Shown: positions 1-12,314, counted from the stretch's first letter. The stretch: 64,000 bases of DNA from Strongylocentrotus purpuratus (GCF_000002235.5 NW_022145604.1:5298077-5362076), one strand, 5' to 3'. Program-made: numbers and translations. The notes: generated from the sequence alone by a model not told the origin.

Positions 1-1004
1 CATGTATCAAAATCGGAGAATTGCATTTTTTCATAATTTTCCAGGAATTTGCTTATGTACAACGACAATATCCTGTGCGAGAGAGAGGTTTATGTATCGT
101 TTGAATAAAAAGTTATTGTTGCCCACATGTGTAATAAATGGATGCATATACGTGTATTAAGGACTTGTTTGGTGTGCTAACATCGAGTTTTAAAGATAAC
201 TTTGAACTAAAACCTCTAATCACCATGTAGTTGGTGTCAAAAGATGGATAATTAAAATACCTTCATTCTGATATCGATTTCAATGAGTGATGTAGTGTGT
301 GAAATATAAATTTTGAGCCAAAAATGTGCTCTATTGTAGATATTCCTCTGATTTTTTGCCAGTATATCGGTATATTAACTGGACAAACGTTATTAGACAT
401 TTAGTAGTGCAGAAAGTTCAAAGGATTTAGAGTATATATCTAGCGAATAAAAACTAATATATCTATAAATATTGTACGAGATTCACTCCAGTTTGAAATG
501 TTTGATAGAATTTCCTAATATTTGATTTGACCATAAAAATTATGTGTCACACGCTATAATGAATCATTTTCTATCCCGTGATCACAGGTCTCATCACAGA
601 TCATGTCTGCGATGGAGGGCACTATATTTGTTTCTGTGCATTTCGCTTATTCAATAGAAAAGGTTTCTATCGAATAATTATTGCCACCCATGGTTTTTCA
701 TTTGATACATAACGGTCATTAGGCTGACAGTTAAATAGTGATTGCGATGTAATTCATTTTAATGATATTAATCATGACGGCAGCTCTAACTTTTCTACTT
801 GAAAAGAAGAAAATACGGATTCTTAAAAAACAGATACACACTCACACCCACATACACACAAACACAGATTCTCCTTGGTTTCTCGCAGGTATGTGGGGGA
901 GCATGTTTGTGAGAAGGTTGCATTGCAAACTAGGCGCCAAAGATGGATTGTACGATCGAATAATCAACGTACGAATTGATCAAGATGGTCTGCGATCCGA
1001 GACT
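1..1004. other. intergenic, no gene seen
   Basis: AT-rich DNA without a convincing exon. The only sizeable open frame (762-1037) has no recognisable domain and runs into the transposon that begins at 1013. Short AC-rich microsatellite at about 838-866. Confidence 0.6.
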
Positions 1005-1129
1005 GCGGAAACCAGGCGCGGATCCAGGATTTCTTAGGGGGGGGGGGCCAAATTTGAAATTATGCGAGCCAAATATTGGTACGTACTGGTGACCAACAGT
1101 GAGGTAATGCGGGGGGGGGTCGGTGCAAG

Positions 1130-2620
1130 GAGGGGCGAGTTTCCCCCTCCCTCCTCCGCAAAACACGGAAGCTTTGACGTTTCATTCAATTATTAGAGAA
1201 AGAAGACGATTCGTTGCACCGTTCCCGAAAATAATCCTCGTCTGAATTCAGTTTTCCCTGAAGCTTTTATTGTTCATTAAATCATTAGAGAAACAAGACA
1301 ATTCGTTGTACAGTTTTCGACCCTTAATCCTCGTCTGAATTCAGTTTTACCCCTCCCGCGCGAAGCGCGGAAGCTTTGACGTTTCATTAAATTATTAGAG
1401 AAAAAAGACGATGCGTTTTACCGGACTCTTAATCCTTATCTGAATTTCAAAGATGTTCCTGTCTGTTTTTACAATTCATTAAATTATTAGAGAAAAAGAC
1501 GATTCGTTGTACAGTTCTCGACTCTTAATCCTCGTCTGAATTGAGGTTCCCCCCCCCCCCCCTCCCGTGCAAAGCGCGGAGGCTTTTGAGTTTCATTAAA
1601 ATCATTAGAGAAAGAAGACGATTCGTTGTACCGTTCTCGAAAATAACCCTCGACTGAATTTAGTTTTCCCCCTACCTCCCGCGCAAAGCGCGGAAGCTTT
1701 TACGATTCATTTAATCATTTGAGAAAGAAGACGATTCGTTGTACCGTTCTCGACTCTTAATCCTCGTCTAAATTCAGTTCCCCACCCCCTCCCGGAAGCT
1801 TTTACGTTTCATCAAATCATTCCCCCCCCCCCCCTCCCGCGCGAAGCTTTTTAGTTTCATTTAAATCATTAGAGAAAGAAGACGATTCGTTGTACCGTTC
1901 TCGAAAATATTCCTCTACTGAATTTAGTTCTCCCCCCCCCCCACCCCCCGCGCGAAGCGCGGAAGCTTTTACGATTCATTAAATCATTTGAGATATAAGA
2001 CGATTCGTTGTACAGTTCTCGACTCTTAATCCTCGTCTGAATTTAGGTTACCCCCTCCCGCGCAAAGTGCGGAAGCTTTTATGTGTCATACGATTATGAG
2101 AGAAAGAAGACGATTCGTTGTACCGTTCTCGAAAATATTCCTCGACTGAATTTAGTTTCCACTCCCCCCCCCCCTCCCCCACTCCCGCGCGAAAGCTTTT
2201 TAGTTTCATTAAATAATTAGAGAAAGAAGACGATTCGTTGTACCGTTTTCGAAAATAATCCTCGTCTGGATTCAGTTTTTCCCCTCCCGCGCGAAGCACG
2301 AAAGTTTTTACAATTCATAAAATTATTAGAGAAAGAAGACGATTCGTTGTACCTCTTCGAAAATAATCCTCGTCTGAATTTAGTTTCCCTCCTCCCGCGC
2401 GAAGCGCGGAAGCTTTTACTGTTCATTAAATCATTAGAGAAACAAGACAATTCGTTGTACAGTTTTCGACCCTTAATCCTCGTCTGAATTCAGTTTTACC
2501 CCTCCCGCGCGAAGCGCGGAAGCTTTGACGTTTCATTAAATTATTAGAGAAAAAAGACGATGCGTTTTACCGGACTCTTAATCCTTATCTGAATTTCAAA
2601 GATGTTCCTGTCTGCTCCTT
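1130..2620. repeat. Tandem array A inside hAT-like element 1, about 14 units of 90-125 bp
   Basis: The unit consists of a C-rich stretch, the hairpin CCGCGCGAAGCGCGG, AAGCTTTTACGTTTCATTAA, ATCATTAGAGAAAGAAGACG, ATTCGTTGTACCGTTCTCGA and a CCTCGTCTGAATTCAGTTTT ending. Copies of the ATTAGAGAAA block start near 1193, 1287, 1395, 1486, 1606, 1719, 1867, 1986, 2098, 2215, 2327, 2439 and 2546, with a degenerate one near 1815. Unit length varies mainly through the C run. One 195-bp block is present twice without a difference (1271-1465 and 2420-2614). Confidence 0.9.
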
Positions 2621-2747
2621 TTTCTTCCTACGTCCTCTTCCTTTTCTCTCCTGTCTTTGTTTTTTTGTTTGTTTTTTTGGCCGGCAATTTTGGGGGACCG
2701 CCCCATCGCCCCTCCCCCCCCCCCCCCCCCCCCTGGCTAGGCGCCTG

Positions 2748-3170
2748 CGGTCAGATAAACACATTTTGATACTTTGTCCGACCCCGGAAGCTCAGGGGTT
2801 TAAGGCAATAAATTACGGTCAGATAAGCATTCAGGGGCCCGCCTTAGGGCCCCTGGTTGGGTCGAGGCGGTGGAGCCCCCGGAAGCTCAGGGGTTTTAGG
2901 CGTTTAATTACAGTCAGATGAGCATTTTTTTGTTGATACCTTATTATTTTGTGACACTGGCAGGACACTATTTGGCGTGGGGTCCAGGGGGTGGAGCCCC
3001 CTCAAATCAGGGGTTTTAGGCATTAAATTAGCGTCAGATGAGCACCTAAGGGCCCGCCTTAGGGCCTTAGGTGGAATCCAGGCGGCAGAGGGGTGTTTTA
3101 GGCATTTAATCACGGTCAAATGAGCATATTTTGATGCCTCATTATGTTTTGACAATGGCAGCTAACTATT
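2748..3170. repeat. Tandem array B inside hAT-like element 1, about 5 units
   Basis: Units begin GGTCAGATRAGCA-like near 2749, 2817, 2912, 3031 and 3113, and most end with a CAGGGGTTTTAGGCATTAAA-like block. Two units carry the inverted repeat GGGCCCGCCTTAGGGCCC. The unit is unrelated in sequence to array A. Confidence 0.75.
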
Positions 3171-3767
3171 CTTTCTGTCTTGCTCTCTTTCTTTTTAATT
3201 TCTCTTTAATTTTATACTTTTCCAAAAAAGTGGGGGGGGGGGGGGGGGGGGCTCGAGGCTCCCGATCCACTCCGTACCTCGGGCCCTGACATGTAGAAAT
3301 CTCAAGAATCATATATTCTTGCCTGGCTGTAAATTTAGGCATTTGTCATTTTCCAACAAACACATTATGTCATTCCAGCATTATTTGTAATCCACCGTTA
3401 TGGAATTAGAATGAAACCACGTTTGAGTTTGATTCTTCCCCCCCCCCCCTTATCAGTACGCCAGTATCTCCTCTTTTCCCTTTTTCTTTCCCTTTCCTTC
3501 CTTCTCTCTTATTTTTTTTGATTTGGGGGGGGGGGGGGGCAACAGCCTGGGAGGCAAGCAAGGCCCTTTCGCCCCCCCATCTCCTTATTCCCCCGTTTCT
3601 TTTCTTCTTCCTCTTCTTTCTTTCCCTTTCTCTCCTCTTTCCCTTTCCCTTCTTTTCCCTTTTTTTTTTTTTTTTTTTGCGGGGGGGGGGGGGCCAAGGC
3701 ACGCTCGGCCCCCCCCCCCCCCCCCCCTGGATCCGCGCCTGGCGGAAACATGTGTAAAAAGACGCAC

Positions 3768-3905
3768 AGTGAGTTGTCTCTCTATAAAGACCACATTTTT
3801 CGTTTCTCTTAAAAATCGGTCCTCGTAAAAACTTTTATTAAAACTGAATCTATACTTAATGACCATCTGTCTATAAAGTCCATTGTTCTTGTCTCACTTA
3901 AGCGG
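3768..3905. mobile_element. Degenerate copy of the CAGTCAAACCTG-type MITE
   Basis: It contains several variants of the phrases TCTATAAAGACCAC, TTTCTCTTAAAAATCGGTC and CTGTCTATAAAGTCC found in the intact MITE at 14782-14971. The ends have decayed. Confidence 0.5.
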
Positions 3906-4036
3906 TCTTTACATACAGTTTGATCGTTATCTTACCCCGTATGTTGTTTTTGTTTTTAAATTAAATAGAATCAATAGTCTTAATAAAAAGCTCTATATAT
4001 CCAGCTTCTTCTCGAAGCTCGGAGGGTGATTCTCTC

Positions 4037-4166
<130 letters not shown>

Positions 4167-6392
4167 GCTCTCTGCCATTCTACTACACTTGTGCAGTGTC
4201 ATTTCCCTCCAAATGTTCGTTCCCCCCCCCCCCACATTGATTCTTGAAGTGGTTTCTCTCTTGGTCTTGTATACCCTCTACTTCTCCTTCTAGCGAATCA
4301 TTCAAGAACGACTGATGTCTTTAAATGTGGCCATAGTATTTCGCCGATGCTCCTTAAACCATCTCTCCTCGGATGTTTCGTTTGAGCCCTACGGCACGCA
4401 TGCAATATGCAATATTTCTCTTTTAGATTTAATATCTTTCTATGAAATTCTCATCCTCCTCATGTACAACCATTTTTCAAATGATGTGACTTAATTTTCT
4501 ATGGTCTTTGTTTCTGCCCATACAGTAAAACATGTAATTAAGTTGGATTAATTAAGCTTCGCTTCGAACGGCGCTTAGATCACCATCACGCATTGGTAGT
4601 TCCAATCACGACGTCCCAGCCATTCCAATCGAAGAATTAAGGGGCTTTGGGTGTCCACTATACAAATAATACAAAAGAATTGATGTCCAGCCCGGACGCT
4701 ATTGTTCCCTTGTAACTGATAAATCCATCCTCTTCCCGTAATTATATGCCATCAAGATTCACGTTCTTACATAATATACCCGCCTGAGTAACTCGGGAGC
4801 ATGCACAACAAATGCAGGTACATGACATTGAATTCGACCTTTGTATTGCGCACAAAATCCCTGGGAGTCAAAGTGGAGAACACATACAAGAATATAGCCA
4901 AACTACGATGGTCATGATGGCGTGGAACATAATTTGAAAAGTTAACTTACATTAGCAATAAATCAGGCATAACTACCAAGGAGATCTAAATTTGGACATG
5001 GAGATATATTGAACGGAGGTAAGCATGTATTTATTGTTTCTTCTAATTCTGTTATTGGGAGTAAGGATAATCTTTGTTTTTTAATTATTCATTCATTCGC
5101 TCTAATGTAACTCGCTCAATCCAATTTGTTTTACCTGAGAGGCCCTGTACAACTTATAGGTTTCAAATACAAAGTAGATACATGCATCCCATATCTTGGA
5201 ACTTTTTTTATAAAACATGATACATGTATAACCATGGAAAATATAGATATTTGACCAGCTTATACATGATACCCGTCCTTTCAAACCGATTGGCAACAAA
5301 ATAAAATCGGGAAAGTCGAATACAAAAGAAAAATGTTACTAGCTGTTAGAAAATATTACAAATATAGTGTTCCCCAGTACAGATTTGCTTATGACTGTTT
5401 TGACTGCATGGGCTGTCCAGGGGCAGCGAAATGCGAGATAATCTACAATATCTACTTGTACATTTTGAAGGATATTATGCGAGAGAGAGCAGCGACTGAG
5501 CGAGAAGTAGTTTTGCATTTTGAATTAGTCTAAACGCTGCACTCTTGGGCCCTCCACAGCCTAAAAGTGTGTTGCCGTCTTTAGTCAGTATTTGCTATAC
5601 ATTTTTTTTTGGGGGGGCACTTTTTCAAATTTTCTGGGGGTGCAATTCCTCTAAATGAGGGGCATGTCCCCCTCCCCCCCCCCCGGTAGTATTTGGGTCA
5701 GTGGATTGTGACGTAGGACGAGGACTACTCTCCCATTTGTCCGTGTACAAAATCTCATTCATTTATGTTTTTCTCGTAAGTTCCTTCTCCCTTGGGGCAG
5801 TACTCAAAATATATTATAGATAGCATATTATTAAAGGTCCTTTGAAAAGAATAAATCCTCCTGAGCCATGAATTTTTGAAAAATTAAATTTTAGTTATTT
5901 TACATGTTAGAACAGATGGGAAACTAGTCCGGCACTACATTGACATTGACATTACCGCTTTGGCCAACTTGAATTGCCCCCTGCGTAAAGTTATTACAAC
6001 TTTCAAAAATCCATAAATTTCTTATATTTGGTCAGATTTAATTGAAATTTTCATCAGTTTGCTTCTCTGATTTGTCTACTTTCTTTTAGAGTAGATGTTT
6101 ATTTGGGTTGGATTTCCCTTTAAGTATGTATTTCTTTGCTGGCCTTTTTCCCACTATCAATACAGGTGTTCATCAGAATTTACAGGGCATGACTGAAAGC
6201 TTTAGATGTTTCGCCTGGACCGCCACCAATTATCATTGACCAGACGAAACCCTCGGTGGTAGAACCACGTAAATGGACATCATCTTTTAAAAATAATGTT
6301 CATCTTTAAACAATAATTTTCATCTTTGACAGTTGGCACTCTTACAAGTTGAAGAGCAAAACATTTTAATTTGTACTGCTTGACGTATTTCC
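4167..6392. other. intergenic, no gene seen
   Basis: No coding exon recognised. A G-run/C-run pair at about 5608-5684 looks like a fragment of a G/C-rich repeat. The sequence TATTTCCAG ending at 6394 is a plausible splice acceptor for the GPCR exon, so an upstream 5' UTR exon may lie in this stretch, but I could not identify one. Confidence 0.4.
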
Positions 6393-6418
6393 AGAAATTA
6401 GAAGGCGATAGGATTACC

Positions 6419-7546
6419 ATGGTAACAGACCAAGCTGGTAATGTCACTGACATATACATGGAACTTTACACCGAATTGTACACAGACTGGTCTACCGGGA
6501 CACCGGATACGCAGCTTCGGATATCCGACGAAGCGGTTACGGCGGAAATCAATGGCACCGATGCTGCCGAAGATCATAACGGATGGATGTTTGAACCGTT
6601 CGTGCTTTCTGCTTTCGTCATCTTGCAAATAATAATCGCGGTGTTAGGTATCGTGGGAAACATCTTTGTCTTATTGGCGACGAGTAGAGGTAAAAAGAAC
6701 CTGAAGACAACGAATATCTTGGTGTGCGCACTTGCAGTTGCCGATCTGCTTACATCTTTTATGATCTTGCCTTACCCTAACGTGCAGTCCGTACCCAAAA
6801 CGATTCTTGGCGAGTTGTACTGCAAGGTGGTCGCCTCTCGTTTTTTCATGTGGACATCCGTCGTAGCTTCCATATTCACGCTGACGGCGATTTCGATTGA
6901 GCGATACCTCGCGATATCACATCCTTTCTTTCACAGACGCGCGGTGACGAGAAAAGGCATACGAACAACTATAGTAATCATTTGGATTGTGGCTTTCTTT
7001 CTCAATATCAATCCCTTCTTCGTCGAATATGTCGACAGTCATTCGTGCGTCTTCAAGTACCGCCATCGTGACTTGGCCGGTAGGGAATTTTATGGCGGTA
7101 TCGTCTTCCTGACCGAATTCCTCACACCGTCTGCCATTATGATGACAACGCATATACTTGCGTCGCGCACACTCAACAGAGGACTCGCGCGTTTCAAGAA
7201 CACGCAAGGTTGCGCGGGGCCGCGTGCAAACTTGATAGTGGCAAAGAAGCGAAACATGGATTCGCTTTTAATAATTTTTCTGACATTTGTGATGTGTTGG
7301 GGGCCTTATCAAGTACTCTTCTTGCTTTTTAACTCCGGAGTACTCGACCATACTTACCTTGAAGGCGTTGCATATTCGTGCACGGTGCTCTTAGCGTTAT
7401 TTCACTCATGCGCTAATCCTTTGATCTATACCATACGATTTCCAATATTCCGATCTGTGATTCTCTCGATGCTATCATGCTGTGGAGACAGTGGAATGGA
7501 CAAAAATGCCCGGGTCAATATGTTTATGTCTGATGACACGATCTAA
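6419..7546 (+). CDS. Class A (rhodopsin-like) G protein-coupled receptor
   Basis: The 375-aa protein is read from the ATG at 6419; an open frame extends to 6371 but has no earlier ATG. It should act at the plasma membrane coupling an extracellular ligand to G proteins. Two N-glycosylation sites (Asn8, Asn45) lie in a 60-residue extracellular N terminus. TM1 (61-86) has the GN pair, TM2 (98-120) has LAVADLL, and Cys135 and Cys210 can form the TM3-ECL2 disulfide. TM3 ends in ERY (161-163), a variant of DRY. TM6 carries CWGPY (293-297), TM7 carries NPLIY (333-337), and Cys354-Cys355 are probable palmitoylation sites. The coding region is one exon. Peptide-receptor-like features are present but the ligand cannot be told. 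Sea urchins have large lineage-specific sets of such intronless receptors (surreal-GPCRs), and this could be one. Confidence 0.9.
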   Translation: MVTDQAGNVTDIYMELYTELYTDWSTGTPDTQLRISDEAVTAEINGTDAAEDHNGWMFEPFVLSAFVILQIIIAVLGIVGNIFVLLATSRGKKNLKTTNILVCALAVADLLTSFMILPYPNVQSVPKTILGELYCKVVASRFFMWTSVVASIFTLTAISIERYLAISHPFFHRRAVTRKGIRTTIVIIWIVAFFLNINPFFVEYVDSHSCVFKYRHRDLAGREFYGGIVFLTEFLTPSAIMMTTHILASRTLNRGLARFKNTQGCAGPRANLIVAKKRNMDSLLIIFLTFVMCWGPYQVLFLLFNSGVLDHTYLEGVAYSCTVLLALFHSCANPLIYTIRFPIFRSVILSMLSCCGDSGMDKNARVNMFMSDDTI

Positions 7547-8881
7547 GGTAAAATTTACGATGAAGTGTGAAAAGAAGATGTTTTACCATGCATTTAAGAT
7601 TTTTTTTAAACCACATAAAGTGTTACGAATGAGGCAAATGCTAATCACAACGATCTGATCAGGAATAACTGCGGCCTTGATACGCACTAAGTATTATATT
7701 ATTATAAGGGAGCTTCACTTAAATTTTTGAAATTGGGATCCGAGTGGAAATGGTTGAGTGGCTGGCTAGCTTTCCCCGTTCTGTCACGATTAGTTACAAT
7801 ATTCCAGGGGGTGGAGGTTTTTTTTTAAGTGCACAAATGAAATGACACTACAAAGTTGTTCTAATGTAAATAACTCCCTTTACTCGGAGAAAAGGTGTGT
7901 TTTTCTTTCATGTCTAAGTTATTTGACGATGATGGTAACAATATTTTCTACCCAACATTTAATATACGGATAGCTTTGTTAAATAGTTTATTGTTGTATG
8001 TGGCATAGCTGCATCTCCATTGGTACATGACTTACTAACTAAATGAGTACATTCTCCTTTTGCAATAAGCCGTCCGAATGTAAGATCCCGGTGTAAGATA
8101 CACCGAAGAGATACCAGCTATCCTCCTTGGATACACAGATCCTTTAGATAATTGTTTATAAGTACATGTACAGTTATAATCGAACGCATAGAGGTCTCAT
8201 TATTAGAACGCTAGAGGGCGTACTTCCTCAGATTGATGTAGTCATTGACCTTATACTTTTTGTTCTATATAATTCAGATTGCTTAATTTATATTGAACTA
8301 ATTAATATACATATGATATGTCTATACTGTAAAAATCGTTCCTTTGTATAATATTGTATCCGAAAATATAAATATGAAGTATTACCGTCACCTTTTCTTT
8401 TTATTATTACAAAACCTTTTTTTTCTTCTCCCAAAATGGCAGAATATTATTGTATTACAATTTGTATACTTTGATTGAAGGTGTACTATATTTTTTTTTA
8501 AATACTATGGAATTATATTAAACAAATATATATCTGTGTTTATAATGGGGGAGGTGGTAGTTGTCGTAGGGGGTAGTTGTCTGGGGTCCAACCTGCTTCG
8601 TTCGGGCATGCAGGACGCGTAGATTTTGCCCGGAATAAGATGGCGCACTGCCTATTTGTGTATAGTGCGTGCTCTAATTTTTTAATATAGGATCTCTATA
8701 ACAGATCGAAATATCTCAACATTCGCTCGACATCTCGGTTAATATTAATGAACCGAAATGTAAAGCGGATTTGATAATAATTATTGCTCATTATTTTCAG
8801 CTATTATAATTATATAAGACTATGGATCGCTTAAATGATGATATCTCTTCTTTATCTGCCATTCGATCCCCTACTCCCTCC

Positions 8882-8918
<37 letters not shown>

Positions 8919-10111
8919 TCTCTTTCTCTATGTATCTCTCAGCCTGTTTGTGTAACGACCTCTTTTTCCGTCCTTCACGTTCATCCTCTTGTTCACCACC
9001 CCGCCTTCTTATTTTTAAATCGCTGTTTCAATTTAAATCCTTTCATGAATAATTTGATATACAATGTGCTTTTTTAAAAATTATATCCTTTGTGAACAGC
9101 TGCTTATATGTTACATTTCAATTGTTTATTGTTTTTTTTACTCTTCAATTTGAGCTTTATAAACATGTCCTTACAGACCGTGTCAACAACAATAAATTGT
9201 TAAGGAGTGCAAAAAGAAATGTTTGCTTATATCTTTATTTTTTACGCGTAGGACTTAGCTATATCTAGACATCTAGTTAGGTAATCAAACGGCTCCAATT
9301 ATATTGTCTGGGGATGAAGCAAAAAGGTTTGAAAAACCCGTACAGGGCTGCACCCCTTATAGAAATGCAAAATATAGCAATAAACATGATCATTATAAAA
9401 CGAGATATGAACCTAAGAAATACGTCGGTAAAATATGAAAAAGATAAATATGAATAAAATCATTCTATCAAAAGAATAGAGTATTTAAACGTGGAAGCCG
9501 ATGTAAATTTATTGCTGAAAACAATATGGCGCTAACTGATATTTTTATAAATAAAATGTGCCCAAAGTGTCCAGATTTCATGTTTTAAGGGGCCCACTAT
9601 TGTTATGCATTTCATAACAAATACTTTGGCTGAAAAAGTTGGTTTGGACCAGGTGAAGAAATCTCATTATGAACAATAAACTGAAATATATGGTAACAGT
9701 TAAGATACATAGAGGACCACAGAGGCCCGGGAATTCCTCCAATTAAATGGGCCGAACTGAGGATAAGTCTAATGGGCTCACCTCGATCATGACGGTTTAG
9801 AGGACTGCTTTAAACTATTTCATGACGTAATGGGGCGTAGTGAATCTTTATTTCGGTATCAAAATACAATGTTACATTATTATTATTATTATTATTATTC
9901 ATTTGACCGATCGGAAAACATATACAATGAGCATAACAATAAGATATAACATAGAAATTTCATATTACATGCAAACAGCTAGAGGAAAGTGGAGAGGAGA
10001 GAGAGAGAAAGAGAATACAATCTGCTGGTCAGGGGTAACAAAAGCAATTGAAATTGTTATTACTAGAATGCATGTCATCCCCCACAGCTGGCTGCATCCT
10101 GGAACAGACAG
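7547..10111. other. GPCR 3' flank and intergenic DNA, no further gene seen
   Basis: AT-rich with no supported exon. A (CT)n tract lies at about 8886-8928 and a short (TTA)n at about 9877-9898. The GPCR 3' UTR probably occupies the first part, but no single poly(A) site stands out. Confidence 0.4.
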
Positions 10112-10514
10112 AAAAAACGCGACGATACTGAACTGTGTTCATATCAGTTTATCAGGCACGCAAACGTTATGATAATTTTGTAGAGCTTCCGAAGGCCCCC
10201 TCACGTGCATTAAATAAGTTCATTGTGGGTAAGAGGCTTCGATGACCATGCATGCAGGCCAAAAGCTGACTTTTGAGAGTCTAGACGGAACAATAGTAAT
10301 TCAAGAGCATCAAACTATGGTGAGATGATAATATATTTCATTTCTCTTGACATTTTGAAGTGTGTTATACTAAATGTACTTCGTCAATTCATCCAATTAT
10401 ACATAATTTTGAGGCACGTGAAGGCCCCCCCCCCCCCCCGAAGTCCTACAAAATTATCATAACGGGTTGACCTGCCTGACAAAATATGAACACAGTTCGA
10501 TATCGTCGTTTTTG
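10112..10514. mobile_element. Foldback MITE-like element, about 400 bp
   Basis: The left arm (about 10112-10210) contains CGACGATACTGAACTGTG and ATTTTGTAGAGCTTCCGAAG. It is matched in reverse complement by the right arm (about 10416-10514). The arms are about 100 bp with a few mismatches, including a C run in the right arm, around a 200-bp middle without coding signal. Confidence 0.75.
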
Positions 10515-11271
10515 TTGTTGTTGCTTCGAAGCTTTAGAGACACCGTACAGGTATGTCATTTTGAGAATTTATTGTACTGCTGGATTCTTTTCTTTGTGAA
10601 TACCACCGATATTCAGGTAAAACATTGCTATTAGCAAACGTGATGAGTGTCTTGATATCTGTTTTATACAATTTTGACGAATTGCTCTACTTTTTTGCAT
10701 GATTTTTAAATGTTAAACCACTCCATACTGACTACTATGATTAATCTGGACCATTTAAACCTTCCACCTTCCCTCGCCTCATTACCATTCAGTCCCACAT
10801 ATGGCGTCTTGTGTCATAGCTGTGGAATAGATGTATTGTGTGTGCGTACATGTAGATCTACAGTAGACCGAAAGCTTCAGTCTCTATACCGTCGGTTATT
10901 CCACTGAGACTACGTCTGGCTCCACTAGACCTCCGGTTATAGAGACAGAACGATCGCCTATGCCAGCCTATGTTGAAGATATCACGGCTAGATTTTAGCC
11001 GTTAGGCCCCTCCCACAAACATGAACAAACTTGCCACGGCCGTATTGTTATGCCCCCAAAATCCCCCAAAATGTCATTTTACCTCGTGCATATCCAATTT
11101 TACATTAGGTCTAGGCTATAATACATCGGTTCCACTTACTAACTTGATTGAAATAATCCGTTTAATGGTCCCTTTTAAGGAAATTATGGGTCAAAATCGA
11201 CATCCATGTTGAAAATCTTGCAAGCCGTGTTAAACTCTCGCTGCCGTCAATCTCATCCCTTCTAGTCTACG

Positions 11272-11369
11272 CCGAAGGCAAAATGATTATGAAGGAAAAA
11301 CTGTGCGCCATCTACACGTTCGTAATGGCGTTATCACAGTTTTTCCTTCATAATCATTTTTGCCTTCGG
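11272..11369. repeat. Near-perfect hairpin with 34-35-bp arms
   Basis: Left arm 11272-11305 starts CCGAAGGCAAAATGATTATG and right arm 11335-11369 ends CATAATCATTTTTGCCTTCGG's complement partner; the arms differ by one extra T. The loop can also pair through CGCCAT and ATGGCG, so nearly the whole 98 bp folds. It is either a tiny MITE or a hairpin-RNA locus; the sequence does not decide. Confidence 0.8.
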
Positions 11370-11924
11370 AAGGAGGAGGCCCTTTTTTTCTTTCAAACTG
11401 GTCGCTCGGTACATTTTCCCTGACAGTCGGGCCATTTTTCAAGACGGCTGCCGACATTTTTTTATTTGTAAATCAGAAATAGATTCATTTTAGCAGTGTT
11501 TTTCATGTTTTTTTTCTTCAAAAAATCCCCCCAAATAAAAAAAACAAAAAATACACAAATTTCAAAAAAATAAAATATGAGACAGCCCCCAAAAAGGAAG
11601 CAGATGGGGGCACTAAACATGTATATTTGTTTAAGTGGCCTTGTACATCATTTTGCTCATTTTTTTGCTCATTGTTTGTTGCATAATTTCACCTTGGGTT
11701 ACACTATGAGTCAGTATGTCAATGGTTGACCCCTCATTTTAAAGTATTTTAAAACCACTTCCAGACTACACAAAAATTGATATCATTAACATAACTCATA
11801 AAATTCATAAAACTTCCGAGATCTACTAAACTTAAGGTCCTGATAGGTGTGGAAAACTTTAAAAAAAAGTGACATTTGTCAACCTTCCCCATGCACAGAC
11901 AGTCAGTACCCCTTGCTGTATGCA

Positions 11925-11925
<1 letters not shown>

Positions 11926-11970
<45 letters not shown>
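11926..11970. repeat. 45-base G homopolymer
   Basis: An uninterrupted run of 45 G follows TGTATGCAC. It lies in otherwise unremarkable DNA about 345 bp upstream of the dsRNA-binding protein ATG. Confidence 0.95.
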
Positions 11971-11972
<2 letters not shown>

Positions 11973-12314
11973 GACTAGCCATTTTCCGCCAAAATCCTGT
12001 GAAAATCTGCCATCGTTTATTTTCTTTATCCAGATGTAACACTAACTCTAACAATTTGATTTAAATGAGAAAAATGACACTTTAATTGGAAAGAAAATAG
12101 ATATGATTTTCATTTCAATATAAAAGTAATATAGAAAATCATTGTAAAACATCAAATATAAAGACTGAATTTCAGCTATTAAATCTGTTCATGTTCTTCA
12201 AGCAAATGGATTCTATCTTGGCCTCTACAATAGAGTCTAGTAAATTGAAAGTCATTGTTACACTCCCTGTCACCAAATTCCATGTTCTTGTATTTAGACT
12301 GGTAGCTGTCCACC

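Larger units (their letters stand above)
1013..3741. mobile_element. hAT-like non-autonomous DNA transposon 1, filled with tandem arrays
   Basis: The ends are a perfect 16-bp terminal inverted repeat, CAGGCGCGGATCCAGG at 1013-1028 and its reverse complement at 3726-3741. They are flanked by a perfect 8-bp direct repeat GCGGAAAC at 1005-1012 and 3742-3749. An 8-bp target duplication with CAG...CTG ends is the hallmark of the hAT superfamily. No transposase-like open frame is present. The 2.7-kb interior is a G-rich subterminal stretch, two different tandem arrays (about 1130-2620 and 2748-3170), pyrimidine tracts and long G or C runs. The complete ends and intact duplication suggest a fairly recent insertion; mobilisation would need a transposase from elsewhere. 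Confidence 0.8.
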
